Program-made: the position numbers and the translations under genes
Source: an uncultured Bacilli bacterium
Lineage (GTDB): Bacteria; Bacillota_I; Bacilli_A; RF39; UBA660
Length of the DNA stretch: 13,130 nt
Reading direction: 5' to 3'
Assembly: GCA_944331815.1 (NCBI GenBank)
Contig: CALVIQ010000037.1
Coordinates: forward strand, 1 to 13,130
Notes under the pieces: model-generated
Databases searched by the model: none
The model's input: only the letters and a program-made list of their open reading frames with translations
What the model was told of the DNA's origin: nothing
In this document: in pieces, positions 1 through 7,487 of the stretch
Numbering within the stretch: position 1 is the stretch's first letter
How the letters are laid out: each line of letters opens with the position of its first letter

Positions 1-89
1 CGAATGGTCTCCGTGCAGTTATAATTGTCAACTCTGATGTCACCATTACCTCCGGTAATGGTACTTGGTCAAGTCCATACAAGATTTAA
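1..89 (+). CDS. 3' end of a surface/variable-type protein gene (partial)
   Basis: Only the last 28 codons are in the window, read from position 3 to a TAA at 87-89. The tail begins NGLRAVIIVNSDV and ends SGNGTWSSPYKI. This matches a common C-terminus (N/YG-LR-P/A-V-hydrophobic-L/N-SDV-I-SG-G-GT-S-NPY-I) of large Firmicutes surface or phage-associated hypothetical proteins, some with DUF6273-like or C-type-lectin-like folds. I recognise the tail type but not the whole protein. A perfect 9-bp inverted repeat sits inside the coding sequence at 42-62. The first 18 bases resemble 231-248 downstream, which suggests this may be the target gene of a diversity-generating retroelement. The rest of the gene and any signal peptide lie to the left. 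Confidence 0.6.
   Translation, partial: NGLRAVIIVNSDVTITSGNGTWSSPYKI
42..62. repeat. perfect 9-bp inverted repeat with 3-nt loop
   Basis: ACCATTACC (42-50) and GGTAATGGT (54-62) are perfect reverse complements around TCC. The repeat lies within the coding tail about 24 nt after the point where similarity to 231-248 stops. No T-run follows, so it is not a terminator. In studied DGRs a DNA hairpin or cruciform just downstream of the variable repeat helps target recognition, and this one is in the right place. It could also be chance constrained by the TITSGNGT-coding sequence. Confidence 0.75.
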
Positions 90-129
90 AATAATAATAT
101 GAAAAGAATAAGTACAAACGAAGCAATAT

Positions 130-158
130 ACACCTTGCCGATGAAAAGGGTAAGGTGT
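130..158 (+). repeat. 10-bp imperfect hairpin at the head of the Asn-rich stretch
   Basis: ACACCTTGCC (130-139) pairs with GGTAAGGTGT (149-158), ten pairs with one G-U, around a 9-nt loop. It is not followed by a U-run, so it does not look like an intrinsic terminator. It lies directly upstream of the Asn-codon-rich segment and could be part of a structured template RNA. Its function is unknown. Confidence 0.5.
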
Positions 159-250
159 GGAAGTGGTTTGGGTGTAGGAATATATGTAGTTCTAACGTTT
201 GGAACGTGAACAACAATTCCGTTTCAAACACAAATGGCTTGCGTGCAGCT
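134..250 (+). other. candidate DGR template repeat or remnant lectin-like gene fragment
   Basis: This stretch is visibly richer in G and C than its surroundings. It reads openly in one frame from 98 to a TAA at 257-259, but without a start codon (TAA at 95-97 just before). The frame gives WKWFGCRNIC, then NVWNVNNNSVSNTNGLRA. Five AAC and two AAT codons fall in 194-235, the codon bias seen in DGR template repeats, where A positions are mutagenised. Its 3' end (231-248) matches the first 18 bases of the window at 14 of 18 positions and then diverges completely, like the IMH/IMH* boundary of a template/variable pair. No reverse transcriptase gene is present to the right. The rival reading is a broken paralogous gene tail. 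Confidence 0.4.
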
Positions 251-383
251 TCCTTTTAAATTTATGACTTTCTATTTTAACATTTATAAGATTGTATAAA
301 GCTAAAAATATTGGTGAATAGATGATTATAAAATTATATGCAATATTAATTATCTAAATTAATAAAATATAATGAGGGATATT

Positions 384-1121
384 ATGAGAAGAATTAGATT
401 AAAGAAAAGAATTAAATTTAAAAATAGTATCTTAATTATCTTTTTATTAATTATATCAATTTTTTTAGCTTTAAAATTTATTAATTTAAAGGTTAATCCT
501 GTTTTATTAGATTATGCAAATATGGAAGCTAGGAAATTAGCTAGTATTATAATTAATGATGCAATTAATAAAAATTTTAATGATATAGATATTGATGAAT
601 TGTTTATAATAACTAAAGAGGAAAATGAAATAAAAGCTATTGATTTTAATCCTATTATAGTGAATCAGGTTTTAACTAATACAACAACCTTAATTCAAAC
701 TAATTTAAAATATTTAGAGCAGGGTAAAATAGAATTATTAAATTTAAATACAGATGCTTTAATAGATTATAATACTGATAAATTAAGGCAAGGTATTATT
801 TATGAAATACCAAGTGGTGTGATATTTGGTAATTCTTTTTTAGCTAATATTGGTCCTAAAATACCAGTTAGATTTAGTTTAGTAGGTGATATAGTAAGTT
901 ATGTTAATACTAATGTAAAAGATTACGGAATAAACAATGCTTTAATCGAAGTTAATATTGTTTTAGAGTTATCTGAACAATTAATTTTACCTTTTGTAAC
1001 TGATAAAATATCAATTGATATAACTATTCCTGTTGCTTTAAAATTGATTCAAGGAACAGTTCCTAATTATTATTTAAATGGTTTACAAAATTCACCAGCT
1101 ATAACACTTCCAATTAGTTAA
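384..1121 (+). CDS. yunB: sporulation protein YunB homologue
   Basis: YunB is a membrane protein made during sporulation in Bacillus (SigE regulon); its biochemical role is unknown. The product here is 245 aa, close to the usual ~250. A basic N-terminus is followed by one transmembrane segment (about residues 14-32), then the family's conserved blocks: PVLLDYANMEARKLAS near residue 40, GNSFLANIGPKIPVRF near 155, KDYGINNALIEVNI near 185 and ALKLIQGTVPNYY near the end. An ATG at 372 is also in frame, but 384 is preferred because GAGGG (374-378) is well spaced before it. No convincing vegetative promoter is visible upstream; a SigE-type promoter is possible but not demonstrable. It lies just upstream of the SH3/hydrolase gene. 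Confidence 0.9.
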   Translation: MRRIRLKKRIKFKNSILIIFLLIISIFLALKFINLKVNPVLLDYANMEARKLASIIINDAINKNFNDIDIDELFIITKEENEIKAIDFNPIIVNQVLTNTTTLIQTNLKYLEQGKIELLNLNTDALIDYNTDKLRQGIIYEIPSGVIFGNSFLANIGPKIPVRFSLVGDIVSYVNTNVKDYGINNALIEVNIVLELSEQLILPFVTDKISIDITIPVALKLIQGTVPNYYLNGLQNSPAITLPIS

Positions 1122-1126
1122 TTTGA

Positions 1127-1155
1127 TTGTATAAAAATATTAGTTGTGGTATACT
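1127..1155 (+). promoter_or_regulatory. extended -10 promoter for the SH3/hydrolase gene
   Basis: TATACT (1150-1155) is preceded by TGG, giving an extended -10 element. TTGTAT (1127-1132) lies 17 bp upstream as a weak -35. The predicted start is near 1162, leaving a very short leader with GAGG at its 5' end before the ATG at 1175. It begins only five bases after the yunB stop, so the hydrolase gene can be transcribed independently of yunB. Confidence 0.6.
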
Positions 1156-1174
1156 AATTAGAGGATGTGGTAAT

Positions 1175-2866
1175 ATGAGAAAAATAAGAGTTGGAAGAGT
1201 TATTATTTTTTTAGTAGCAGCAATTCTGGTTTCTTTTGCTTGCTTTACTATTATAATTAATTTATTTAAAGGTGTAGGAAATTTAATATCTAGTGATAAA
1301 ATGTATGTTGCTTCAAGTAATTTATCTGTACCTTTATATGATATGAGTTTTAATGAAGTAGAAAAACTAACAAGAGGTACTGAAATAATTATTAATGGTG
1401 ATAAAATAACTAATAATAATTTAGAATATTATAAAATTAATTATAATAAAAATGAGTATTATATTTTAGTTAATGACTTAGCTAAAGAAGAAAGTGGTAT
1501 AGTAAAAGAAAAAGAAATGTATGTAAGAAGTTCTTTAACTTTATATGAAGATATTAATAGTATCAATATTAAAGGATTAGTTGAAAAAGGTGAAAAAGTA
1601 GAAATATTGGGTTATAATAATTTAAATGATGATGGAAGTGTAGATGTATATAAGGTTAAATATAATGATCAAGAAGGATATGTTTATGGTAAATATTTAG
1701 TTAATAATCATGAAGATTCTTTAAAGAATTATGATGAAGAAGAAAGTTATCAAATTCACAAAAAAAGAGGTGATTCATGGGGCGGTGGTGATGCTGGAAG
1801 TTTAGATTACTATCCTTATGAAAAACCTAAATTTGAAGATAATGTTATGCCTAGTGAAGTAAGAAGTTTATATATGAATGCTGGTGTTGTATCTAATGTC
1901 GATGAATATATTAAATTAGCTAAAGAATCTGGTATAAATGCTATTGTAGTTGATATTAAAGATAACACTTCTCCTGGATATCCTGCTAATGCTATGAAAG
2001 AATATTCAATTACTAATTATGAAAAGGCAATAAATAGTTATGAAGATTATAAAAATGCTATAAAAAAAATAAAAGATGCAGGATTATATGTTATAGGAAG
2101 AATTACAGTATTTAAAGATAGTTATTATTCTAAGGATCATCCTGAAGATACAATATTAGATACTGCTACTGGTAAATCATATAACCATGATGGATCTTAT
2201 TGGCCAAGTGCATTTAATCGAGATGTATGGGAATTTAATGTTAATTTAGCTATCGAATCTGTAAAAGAAATGGGATTTAATGAAATACAATTTGATTATG
2301 TTAGATTTCCTGATCGAGTACAATCTTTAGAAGAAGCTGGTAAAATAGATTATAATAATATTTATGATGAAACTAAAGCTCAAGCTATTCAAAGATTTGT
2401 TATGTATGCTTGTGATGAAATTCATAAGTATGGAGCTTATGTTTCTATAGATGTTTTTGGTGAATCAGCTCATACTTATGTAACGCCTTATGGGCAATAT
2501 TGGCCTGCTATAAGTAATGTTGCAGATGTCATAAGTGGTATGCCTTATCCAGATCATTTTATTACTTATGAATATGGATTTAAAGAACCTGTTTGGACGA
2601 TTCCTTACGATTTATTGTATTTATGGGGTGATGAGTTTGTTATGGCAAGGCAAAGTGAAATTCCAACTCCTGCTATAGTTAGAACTTGGATACAAGCTTA
2701 TGATTCAATCAAATCACCTTATGTTACTTATGATGCTGATATGGTTTCTAAAGAAATTCAAGGTTTATATGATGCTGGATTAACGGGAGGTTTTATTACT
2801 TGGAATGGTGGCTCAAGTTTATCTAAATATAATTCAATATCATCAGCTTTTGGAAAGGAATACTAA
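1175..2866 (+). CDS. membrane-anchored SH3-domain putative glycoside hydrolase (DUF4015 type)
   Basis: The product is 563 aa, probably an envelope enzyme acting on a cell-surface or wall glycan; its substrate is unknown. One N-terminal transmembrane helix (about residues 8-29) anchors it outside the membrane. Two bacterial SH3-like repeats follow (about 42-105 and 110-178), each beginning with a MYV motif, then a polar Gly/Asp-rich linker. The C-terminal domain (about 225-560) is the putative glycosyl hydrolase TIM barrel of the DUF4015 / PF13200 type, recognisable by YMNAGVVS, INAIVVDIKD, AGLYVIGRITVFKD, NEIQFDYVRFPD and SIDVFGESAHTY. The Asp in FDYVRFPD (about 373) is a likely active-site residue. 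The ATG at 1175 is chosen over upstream in-frame starts because of GAGG at 1161 and because translation from it opens with the basic stretch and membrane helix. YutD follows one base later. Confidence 0.85.
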   Translation: MRKIRVGRVIIFLVAAILVSFACFTIIINLFKGVGNLISSDKMYVASSNLSVPLYDMSFNEVEKLTRGTEIIINGDKITNNNLEYYKINYNKNEYYILVNDLAKEESGIVKEKEMYVRSSLTLYEDINSINIKGLVEKGEKVEILGYNNLNDDGSVDVYKVKYNDQEGYVYGKYLVNNHEDSLKNYDEEESYQIHKKRGDSWGGGDAGSLDYYPYEKPKFEDNVMPSEVRSLYMNAGVVSNVDEYIKLAKESGINAIVVDIKDNTSPGYPANAMKEYSITNYEKAINSYEDYKNAIKKIKDAGLYVIGRITVFKDSYYSKDHPEDTILDTATGKSYNHDGSYWPSAFNRDVWEFNVNLAIESVKEMGFNEIQFDYVRFPDRVQSLEEAGKIDYNNIYDETKAQAIQRFVMYACDEIHKYGAYVSIDVFGESAHTYVTPYGQYWPAISNVADVISGMPYPDHFITYEYGFKEPVWTIPYDLLYLWGDEFVMARQSEIPTPAIVRTWIQAYDSIKSPYVTYDADMVSKEIQGLYDAGLTGGFITWNGGSSLSKYNSISSAFGKEY

Positions 2867-2867
2867 T

Positions 2868-3149
2868 ATGAAAAAGATTGTTTTAGATGAAACAGAATAT
2901 GTATTAGAAAAAGAATATAAAAATGGTTTTGATTTAACTGAATTAACCAATAAATACACTGATTATTTTAAAGATTATGATTATATATTAGGTGATTGGG
3001 CTTATAATAAGTTAAGATTAAAAGGCTTTTGTAATAAAGATAATGAATTTTTTAATGAAATTAATGATTATAGTAAAATAGATAAATATATTAAAGATAA
3101 TTGTGCATATGACTGTAAATATTTTATAATAAAAAAATTAACAAATTAA
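2868..3149 (+). CDS. yutD: YutD-like (DUF1027) protein
   Basis: A 93-aa conserved Firmicutes protein of unknown function, the usual length for YutD. The diagnostic block is DYILGDWAYNKLRLKGF in the middle, with a C-terminal IDKYIKDNCAYDCKYFIIKK segment that matches the family's Cys-containing end. It starts one base after the preceding stop, with AAGGA within the end of the upstream gene as its ribosome binding site, so the two are translationally linked. In Bacillus yutD also lies near yunB, so this neighbourhood is conserved. A terminator begins at its stop codon. Confidence 0.88.
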   Translation: MKKIVLDETEYVLEKEYKNGFDLTELTNKYTDYFKDYDYILGDWAYNKLRLKGFCNKDNEFFNEINDYSKIDKYIKDNCAYDCKYFIIKKLTN

Positions 3150-3178
3150 AAGTTTAAGAAATTAAACTTTTTTTATTT
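3148..3178 (+). terminator. intrinsic terminator after yutD
   Basis: AAAAGTTTAA (3148-3157) pairs perfectly with TTAAACTTTT (3162-3171) across a GAAA loop and is followed by TTTATTT. It overlaps the yutD stop codon and ends the upstream unit. Confidence 0.85.
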
Positions 3179-3217
3179 ACAAAAAATTAAATAAATTATA
3201 TGTTTTAACAAATTTAT

Positions 3218-3245
3218 TTGAAAAATAAAAGGAAATCACTATACT
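3218..3245 (+). promoter_or_regulatory. SigA-type promoter of the Rpn-family pseudogene
   Basis: TTGAAA (3218-3223), a 16-bp spacer and TATACT (3240-3245) form a good vegetative promoter upstream of a strong AGGAGG site at 3265-3270. It is intact although the gene it serves is broken. Confidence 0.65.
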
Positions 3246-3269
3246 TTTGATTAATAAAACTAATAGGAG

Positions 3270-4129
3270 GTGATTTATATAAAAAAATTCTATACAGCAA
3301 GACATGAACCTGTTTTCATGTACGCTGCTGTTAAAAAAGAATTTTTAATAGCTATTTTAGAACCAATTTTAGATAAAAAAATTGAAGATTTACAAATACT
3401 AAATCCTAATTTAATTCAAGATTATTATAAATTGCGTAGTCAAAGATTAGATTTATTAGTAAAAACAAAAGATGAGATAATCAATGTTGAATTAAACACT
3501 AATTATAGTGAAGAAATAAAAATAAGAAATCTTCATTATATTTTTAAGTTAGCAAGTGAAAATACGGAAAGAGGAAATAAATACAAAATAGGTCATTCGA
3601 TAATTCAAGTAAATCTAAATTTTTATAATAGTAAATACAAAAAATGTATATATACATTATATGATAGAATAAACAAAATAGAGTTAACTGATTATATAAA
3701 ATATATAATGTAGGTATAGACAAATACATAAAAAACTATTATAATAATGATAAGAAATTTACTAAAGGTGAAGAAGCATTAATAATGTTAGATTTAGGTA
3801 AACAAGGATTAGAAGAATTGTCGGAAAAGAGTGAGATAGTGAGTAATTTTAAAGAAGAAGTAATAAAAGCTAACAATGATCAGTTTGTAGTGGATTGGAT
3901 AAGTAAAGAAGAAGAACAAAAACAATATGAAGAAGTAATGTATGAAAAAGGACTGGTTCAAGGAAAAGAACAGGGATTATCTCAAGGTATTGCTCAAGGA
4001 AAACTAGAAGGAATTGAACAAAATAAAATAGATGTAGCAAAAGAAATGTTAAAATTAAATATGGATTTAGAAACAATAAGCAAGGTAACTAAATTAGCTA
4101 AAAATCAAATTGAAAATTTGAAAAAATAA
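3270..4129 (+). pseudogene. Rpn / PD-(D/E)XK nuclease family transposase, start-lost and frameshifted
   Basis: The family (Rpn, PDDEXK_2) comprises nucleases related to RpnA of E. coli, often annotated as transposases and present in many copies. The first part (to the TAG at 3711-3713) has the family opening KKFYTARHEPVF, the nuclease core RLDLLVKTKDEIINVELN, whose D and ExN fit the PD-(D/E)XK fold, and a GHSIIQVNLNFY strand. The reading then moves to another frame near 3695-3710, in a TA-rich run, and continues without interruption to 4129: GIDKYIKNYYNNDKKFTKGE, then the typical Gly/Gln-rich C-terminal coil (EKGLVQGKEQGLSQGIAQGK) and a helical end EISKVTKLAKNQIE-like. The expected ATG eight bases after AGGAGG is ATA (3279-3281). 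The only start upstream in frame is a GTG at 3270 inside the ribosome binding site. Two lesions make a functional product unlikely, though ribosomal slippage or a sequence error cannot be excluded. Confidence 0.85.
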
Positions 4130-4147
4130 ATGTAAATATTTTATAAT

Positions 4148-4175
4148 AAAGAAGAAATAATCTTCTTTTTATTTT
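4148..4175 (+). terminator. intrinsic terminator after the Rpn-family pseudogene
   Basis: AAAGAAGA (4148-4155) pairs with TCTTCTTT (4161-4168) around a 5-nt loop, followed by TTATTTT. AT-rich, so probably moderate in strength. Confidence 0.65.
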
Positions 4176-4209
4176 GATTTTATAGTAAAATATTATAATG
4201 GTGGTTAAA

Positions 4210-4791
4210 ATGAATGCATATGATTTTGATAATACCATATATGATGGTGAAAGTATATATGATTTTTTTATTTTTTGTTTAAAAAAAGATATATGGTTGA
4301 TTAAATTTTTTCCTTTAGTTTTATTTAGATTAATAGAGTATAAATTAAATTTATTAAAAATTGAAAAAATATATCATACTTGTGAAACAATAATTAATTC
4401 GTTTTTTAAACATTCAAAATTTAATTATGATGAATTAATAGAAGAATTTTGGAAAATTAATCATAAAAAATTAAAAAAAGAGTTTTTAGATATGTTAAAA
4501 GAGGATGATTTAATCATAACAGGTTGTCCTAATTTTTTAATTGATTATATTAAAGATGAATTAAAAGTTAAAAATATTATTTGTACAGATTTTGATTTGA
4601 AAAATAGAAAAGTTAATTTTATTTGTTTTGGAAAAAACAAGGTAATTGCTTTTAAAAAGAAATATAAAAATAAAATTAATAAATTTTATACCGATTCTTT
4701 AGCTGATGTTCCATTTATGCAATTAGCTAATGAAGTTTATTTTGTAAATAAAAATATTATTAAAAAAATTGATAAATCAAAATATATCTAA
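4210..4791 (+). CDS. HAD superfamily (subfamily IB, SerB-like) phosphatase
   Basis: A 193-aa cytosolic hydrolase that probably removes phosphate from a small metabolite; the substrate cannot be told from sequence. Motif I is YDFDNTIYDGES with the nucleophile Asp5 and Asp7 of DxDxT. Motif II is the Thr in LIITGCP (about 104). Motif III is a Lys in FGKNK (about 142-144). Motif IV is TDSLADVPF (Asp162 and Asp166). The helical insert between motifs I and II (about 15-100) is the cap domain typical of class IB. An ATG at 4198 is in frame, but the family starts directly at the nucleophile strand, and GGTGG at 4200-4204 spaces properly to 4210. The promoter is unclear; TATAAT at 4194-4199 lies too close to the start to be its -10. 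Confidence 0.85.
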   Translation: MNAYDFDNTIYDGESIYDFFIFCLKKDIWLIKFFPLVLFRLIEYKLNLLKIEKIYHTCETIINSFFKHSKFNYDELIEEFWKINHKKLKKEFLDMLKEDDLIITGCPNFLIDYIKDELKVKNIICTDFDLKNRKVNFICFGKNKVIAFKKKYKNKINKFYTDSLADVPFMQLANEVYFVNKNIIKKIDKSKYI

Positions 4792-4820
4792 TTTACAATA
4801 TTTAAAAAAAATGATAAAAT
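4792..4820 (+). promoter_or_regulatory. SigA-type promoter of the prfB-yitT-ftsEX unit
   Basis: TTTACA (4792-4797), a 17-bp spacer and TAAAAT (4815-4820) lie directly after the preceding stop codon. AGGTGA at 4828-4833 is the ribosome binding site for the ATG at 4839. Confidence 0.75.
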
Positions 4821-4838
4821 TAATAATAGGTGATTACG

Positions 4839-5913
4839 ATGAATGAAATATATAATTCTTATTTAGATAAGGTAATGGAATTATGGAGGTTACTTTGAAG
4901 TTGATAAGAAAATATTAGAAATAGATAAATTAGAAAATAAAATGAATGAACCTAATTTTTGGGAAGATTCTAATAAAGCTACAAGTATTATTGATGAAGT
5001 TAATAATTTAAAAAAAATAGTTGAAAGAATAGGTAATTTAAAAAATAAAATTGAATCTAATTTAGAATTATTAAATAGTAATGATAATGAGTTTATTGAA
5101 TTAGTAACTAGTGAAGTTGATGATATTAAAAATGAATTAGATGATTTGGAGATATTTGTTTTATTAAATGGTCCTTATGATAAATATAATGCTGTATTAG
5201 AAATTCATCCTGGTGCTGGTGGCACTGAAAGTTGTGATTGGGCTAATATGTTATATAGAATGTACACAAGATGGTGTGAAAAGCATAATTACAAATATGA
5301 AATAATTGATGAGCAAAAAGGTGAAGAAGCAGGAATTAAAAGTGTTTCAATGATTATATATGGAATGAATGTTTTTGGATATTTAAAAAATGAAAAAGGT
5401 GTTCATAGATTAGTTAGAATTTCACCATTTGATTCAAATGCAAGACGTCATACTTCTTTTGCTTCAGTTGATGTTACTCCTTACATAGTAAATGAAGATA
5501 TTGATATTGAAATTAAACCAAATGATATTAGAGTTGATGTATATAGAAGTAGTGGTTGTGGTGGTCAAGGAGTTAATACAACCGATTCAGCAGTTAGAAT
5601 AACTCATATTCCAACTAAAATAGTTGTTACTTGTCAAAATGAAAGAAGCCAAATTCAGAATAAAGAAAAAGCTTTAGAAGTGTTAAAAAATAAATTATAT
5701 CAATTAGAAATAGAAAAAAAAGAAAAAGAATTAAAGTTGTTAAAAGGTGAACAAGCAGATATTAATTTTGGTTCGCAAATTAGAAATTACGTTATGCATC
5801 CTTATTCTTTAGTTAAGGATTTAAGGACTAATGTGGAAACTAGTAATGTGGAAAAAGTATTAGATGGTGATATTGATTTGTTTATTAATAGTTGTTTGAA
5901 AGGAATTAGATAG
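4839..5913 (+). CDS. prfB: peptide chain release factor 2, with programmed +1 frameshift
   Basis: RF2 recognises UAA and UGA in the ribosomal A site and triggers peptide release. The true gene starts at ATG 4839, gives 19 codons ending in CTT (4893-4895) and meets TGA at 4896-4898. A +1 shift that skips T4896 continues in the frame ending at 5913, for 357 aa in total. The site has the classical parts: a Shine-Dalgarno-like GGAGG at 4885-4889 and the slippery CTT-TGA. The peptide across the junction, WRLL-EVDKKILEID, matches the family. The anticodon-like SPF tripeptide is at about 195-197 and the catalytic GGQ at about 241-243 (SSGCGGQGVNTT). The gene is autoregulated: low RF2 favours frameshifting. 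The next gene starts one base after its stop; prfB-yvjA-ftsEX order resembles Bacillus. Confidence 0.96.
4885..4898 (+). promoter_or_regulatory. programmed +1 frameshift site of prfB
   Basis: GGAGG (4885-4889), three bases, then CTT TGA (4893-4898). The internal Shine-Dalgarno-like sequence at close spacing and a CUU codon before UGA are the known stimulatory elements. Reading shifts from CUU onto UUU and resumes at GAA (4897). UGA is used here as an RF2 sensor. Confidence 0.95.
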
Positions 5914-5914
5914 T

Positions 5915-6778
5915 ATGTTATTTCAAAAGAAAAAGAAAGTCATAGTTAAAAAAAATAATTGGTTGATGGATTTTGCTATCTTTTTATTAGGTGCAACTAT
6001 ATTTGCTATTGCTTTCAACTTATTTTTGCTACCAAATAATATTGCTGTTGGTTTTAGCGGATTGTCTGTTATTGTTAATAGTGTATGGGGCATTAAACCA
6101 TCTGTATTTTTGTTTATAAGTTATATATTTTTAGGAATATTAAGTTTTATTTTTTTAGGTTTTCATTCAACTAAAAAAGCAGTTATTGGTTCGATGATTT
6201 ATCCTTTATTGGTAGAACTAACTTCTTATATGAGTCCATATTTTGATTTTAGTGGAATTGAAAAAATAGTTTTAATTTTATGTGGAGCTTTAGCTAGTGG
6301 TTTTGGTTCTGGTCTAGTATACAAAGTAGGGTATTCTACTGGTGGTACAGATATTATTAATATGCTTATATCAAAAGTTATTAAAAGACCAATTGGAACT
6401 TGTCATGTTATAAGTAATGCATTTATTATAGCTGCAGGTTATATTACTTTTGGTATATCAACAGTAATTTATTCAATTATAGTAGTTTATGTTATGGGAA
6501 TAATTATTGATAAAGTAATGATTGGAATATCCGAATCTAAAACGTTTAAAATTATAACTACGAATGAAACAGATATCAAGAAATTTTTACTTAGTAAACT
6601 AAGTCATGGTGTTACTGTTTTAGATGCAAGAGGTGGTTATACCGGAAATGTTGTTAAAATGATTTATTGTGTTGTACCAACACGTGAATATTTCACAGTA
6701 AAAGAAGGAATACTTAGTTTAGATCCTAGTGCAGTTATTATGATATCTGATGTTTATGAAGTTATAGGGAATAAATAG
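5915..6778 (+). CDS. YitT/YvjA-family integral membrane protein (DUF161 + DUF2179)
   Basis: A 287-aa membrane protein of unknown function, typical of the YitT family. After a Lys-rich cytosolic start come roughly five to six membrane segments (about 17-38, 45-58, 63-83, 116-138, 163-200), with the family motifs LFLLPNNIAVGFSGLS and YSTGGTDIINM. The C-terminal cytosolic DUF2179 domain (about 210-285) contains VTVLDARGGYTG and CVVPTRE. The start lies one base after the prfB stop, with AAAGGAA in the prfB end serving as the binding site. The Bacillus homologue YvjA occupies the same place between prfB and ftsE, so I read it as an orthologue, but a symbol is not assigned because the family has many paralogues. 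Confidence 0.9.
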   Translation: MLFQKKKKVIVKKNNWLMDFAIFLLGATIFAIAFNLFLLPNNIAVGFSGLSVIVNSVWGIKPSVFLFISYIFLGILSFIFLGFHSTKKAVIGSMIYPLLVELTSYMSPYFDFSGIEKIVLILCGALASGFGSGLVYKVGYSTGGTDIINMLISKVIKRPIGTCHVISNAFIIAAGYITFGISTVIYSIIVVYVMGIIIDKVMIGISESKTFKIITTNETDIKKFLLSKLSHGVTVLDARGGYTGNVVKMIYCVVPTREYFTVKEGILSLDPSAVIMISDVYEVIGNK

Positions 6779-6791
6779 GAAGGGTGATGTT

Positions 6792-7487
6792 ATGGATTTA
6801 ATTAAAATTAAAAATGTTGATAAAACTTATAAAACTGGTGTTACAGCTGTTTATGATTTAAGTTTAAATATTGAAAAAGGTGAATTTGTCTTTGTTATAG
6901 GATCAACTGGATGTGGTAAATCTACTTTAATTAAGATGTTGTATCGTGAAGAAAAACCTACTAATGGTACAATTAATATTGGCGGAATTAATGTTAGTAA
7001 ATTAAAGAATAGAAATGTTTATAAATTAAGAAGAAAAATTGGAGTTGTTTTCCAAGATTTCAAATTATTACCAAAATCTACAGTATATGAAAATGTAGCT
7101 TTTGCTTTAGAAATATTTGGATTACCTAATTCAGAAATTCATTCTAAAGTTTTAAAATCATTAGAGTTAGTTGGTTTAAAACATAAAGCTAAAAATTATC
7201 CTAATCAATTATCTGGTGGGGAACAACAAAGAGTTGCTATCGCACGTGCAATTGTAAATGGACCTAAATTGTTAATATGTGATGAACCTACAGGAAACTT
7301 AGATGAGAATACTAGTATGGAAATAATGAAGGTTTTAGAAGAAATTAATAAATTAGGTACAACAATTATTATGGTTACTCATGATACTGAAATTGTTAAT
7401 AAGATGAAAAAAAGAGTTATCTTATTAGATTCAGGTAGAATAGTTAAAGATTATAAGGAAGGAGAATATACACATGAAGGCAATTAG
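6792..7487 (+). CDS. ftsE: cell-division ABC ATPase FtsE
   Basis: FtsE is the ATPase of FtsEX, which sits at the division site and, by ATP-driven changes in FtsX, switches on peptidoglycan hydrolases; it is not a transporter. The product is 231 aa, the usual length. Walker A is GSTGCGKST (37-45), the Q-loop is VFQDF (Gln88), the signature is LSGGEQQR (140-147), Walker B is LLICDEP (160-166, Glu165) and the H-loop His is His197. The short C-terminal tail after DSGRIVKD is normal for FtsE. AAGGGTGAT lies before the start. It overlaps ftsX by 14 bases, indicating translational coupling. Confidence 0.95.
   Translation: MDLIKIKNVDKTYKTGVTAVYDLSLNIEKGEFVFVIGSTGCGKSTLIKMLYREEKPTNGTINIGGINVSKLKNRNVYKLRRKIGVVFQDFKLLPKSTVYENVAFALEIFGLPNSEIHSKVLKSLELVGLKHKAKNYPNQLSGGEQQRVAIARAIVNGPKLLICDEPTGNLDENTSMEIMKVLEEINKLGTTIIMVTHDTEIVNKMKKRVILLDSGRIVKDYKEGEYTHEGN

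Noticed and set aside
99..206. Small plus-strand frame from ATG at 99 ending in TGA
   Set aside because: No ribosome binding site, and the residues (for example GSGLGVGIYVV) look like an out-of-frame reading of the Asn-rich segment.
46..231. 61-codon minus-strand frame at the left edge
   Set aside because: No ribosome binding site, composition of a shadow frame; the plus-strand signals explain the region.
3785..4129. Separate 114-aa gene starting at ATG 3785
   Set aside because: No ribosome binding site; it is the C-terminal half of the Rpn-family gene and the frame is open upstream of the ATG back to the lesion.
4194..4199. TATAAT just before the HAD gene as its -10 element
   Set aside because: It lies 11 bases before the start codon, so the transcript would begin after the ribosome binding site; the nearest TTGATT is only 14 bp upstream of it.
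4942..5913. Single-frame RF2 starting at ATG 4942
   Set aside because: No ribosome binding site, and the family N-terminus is encoded upstream across a classical frameshift site.
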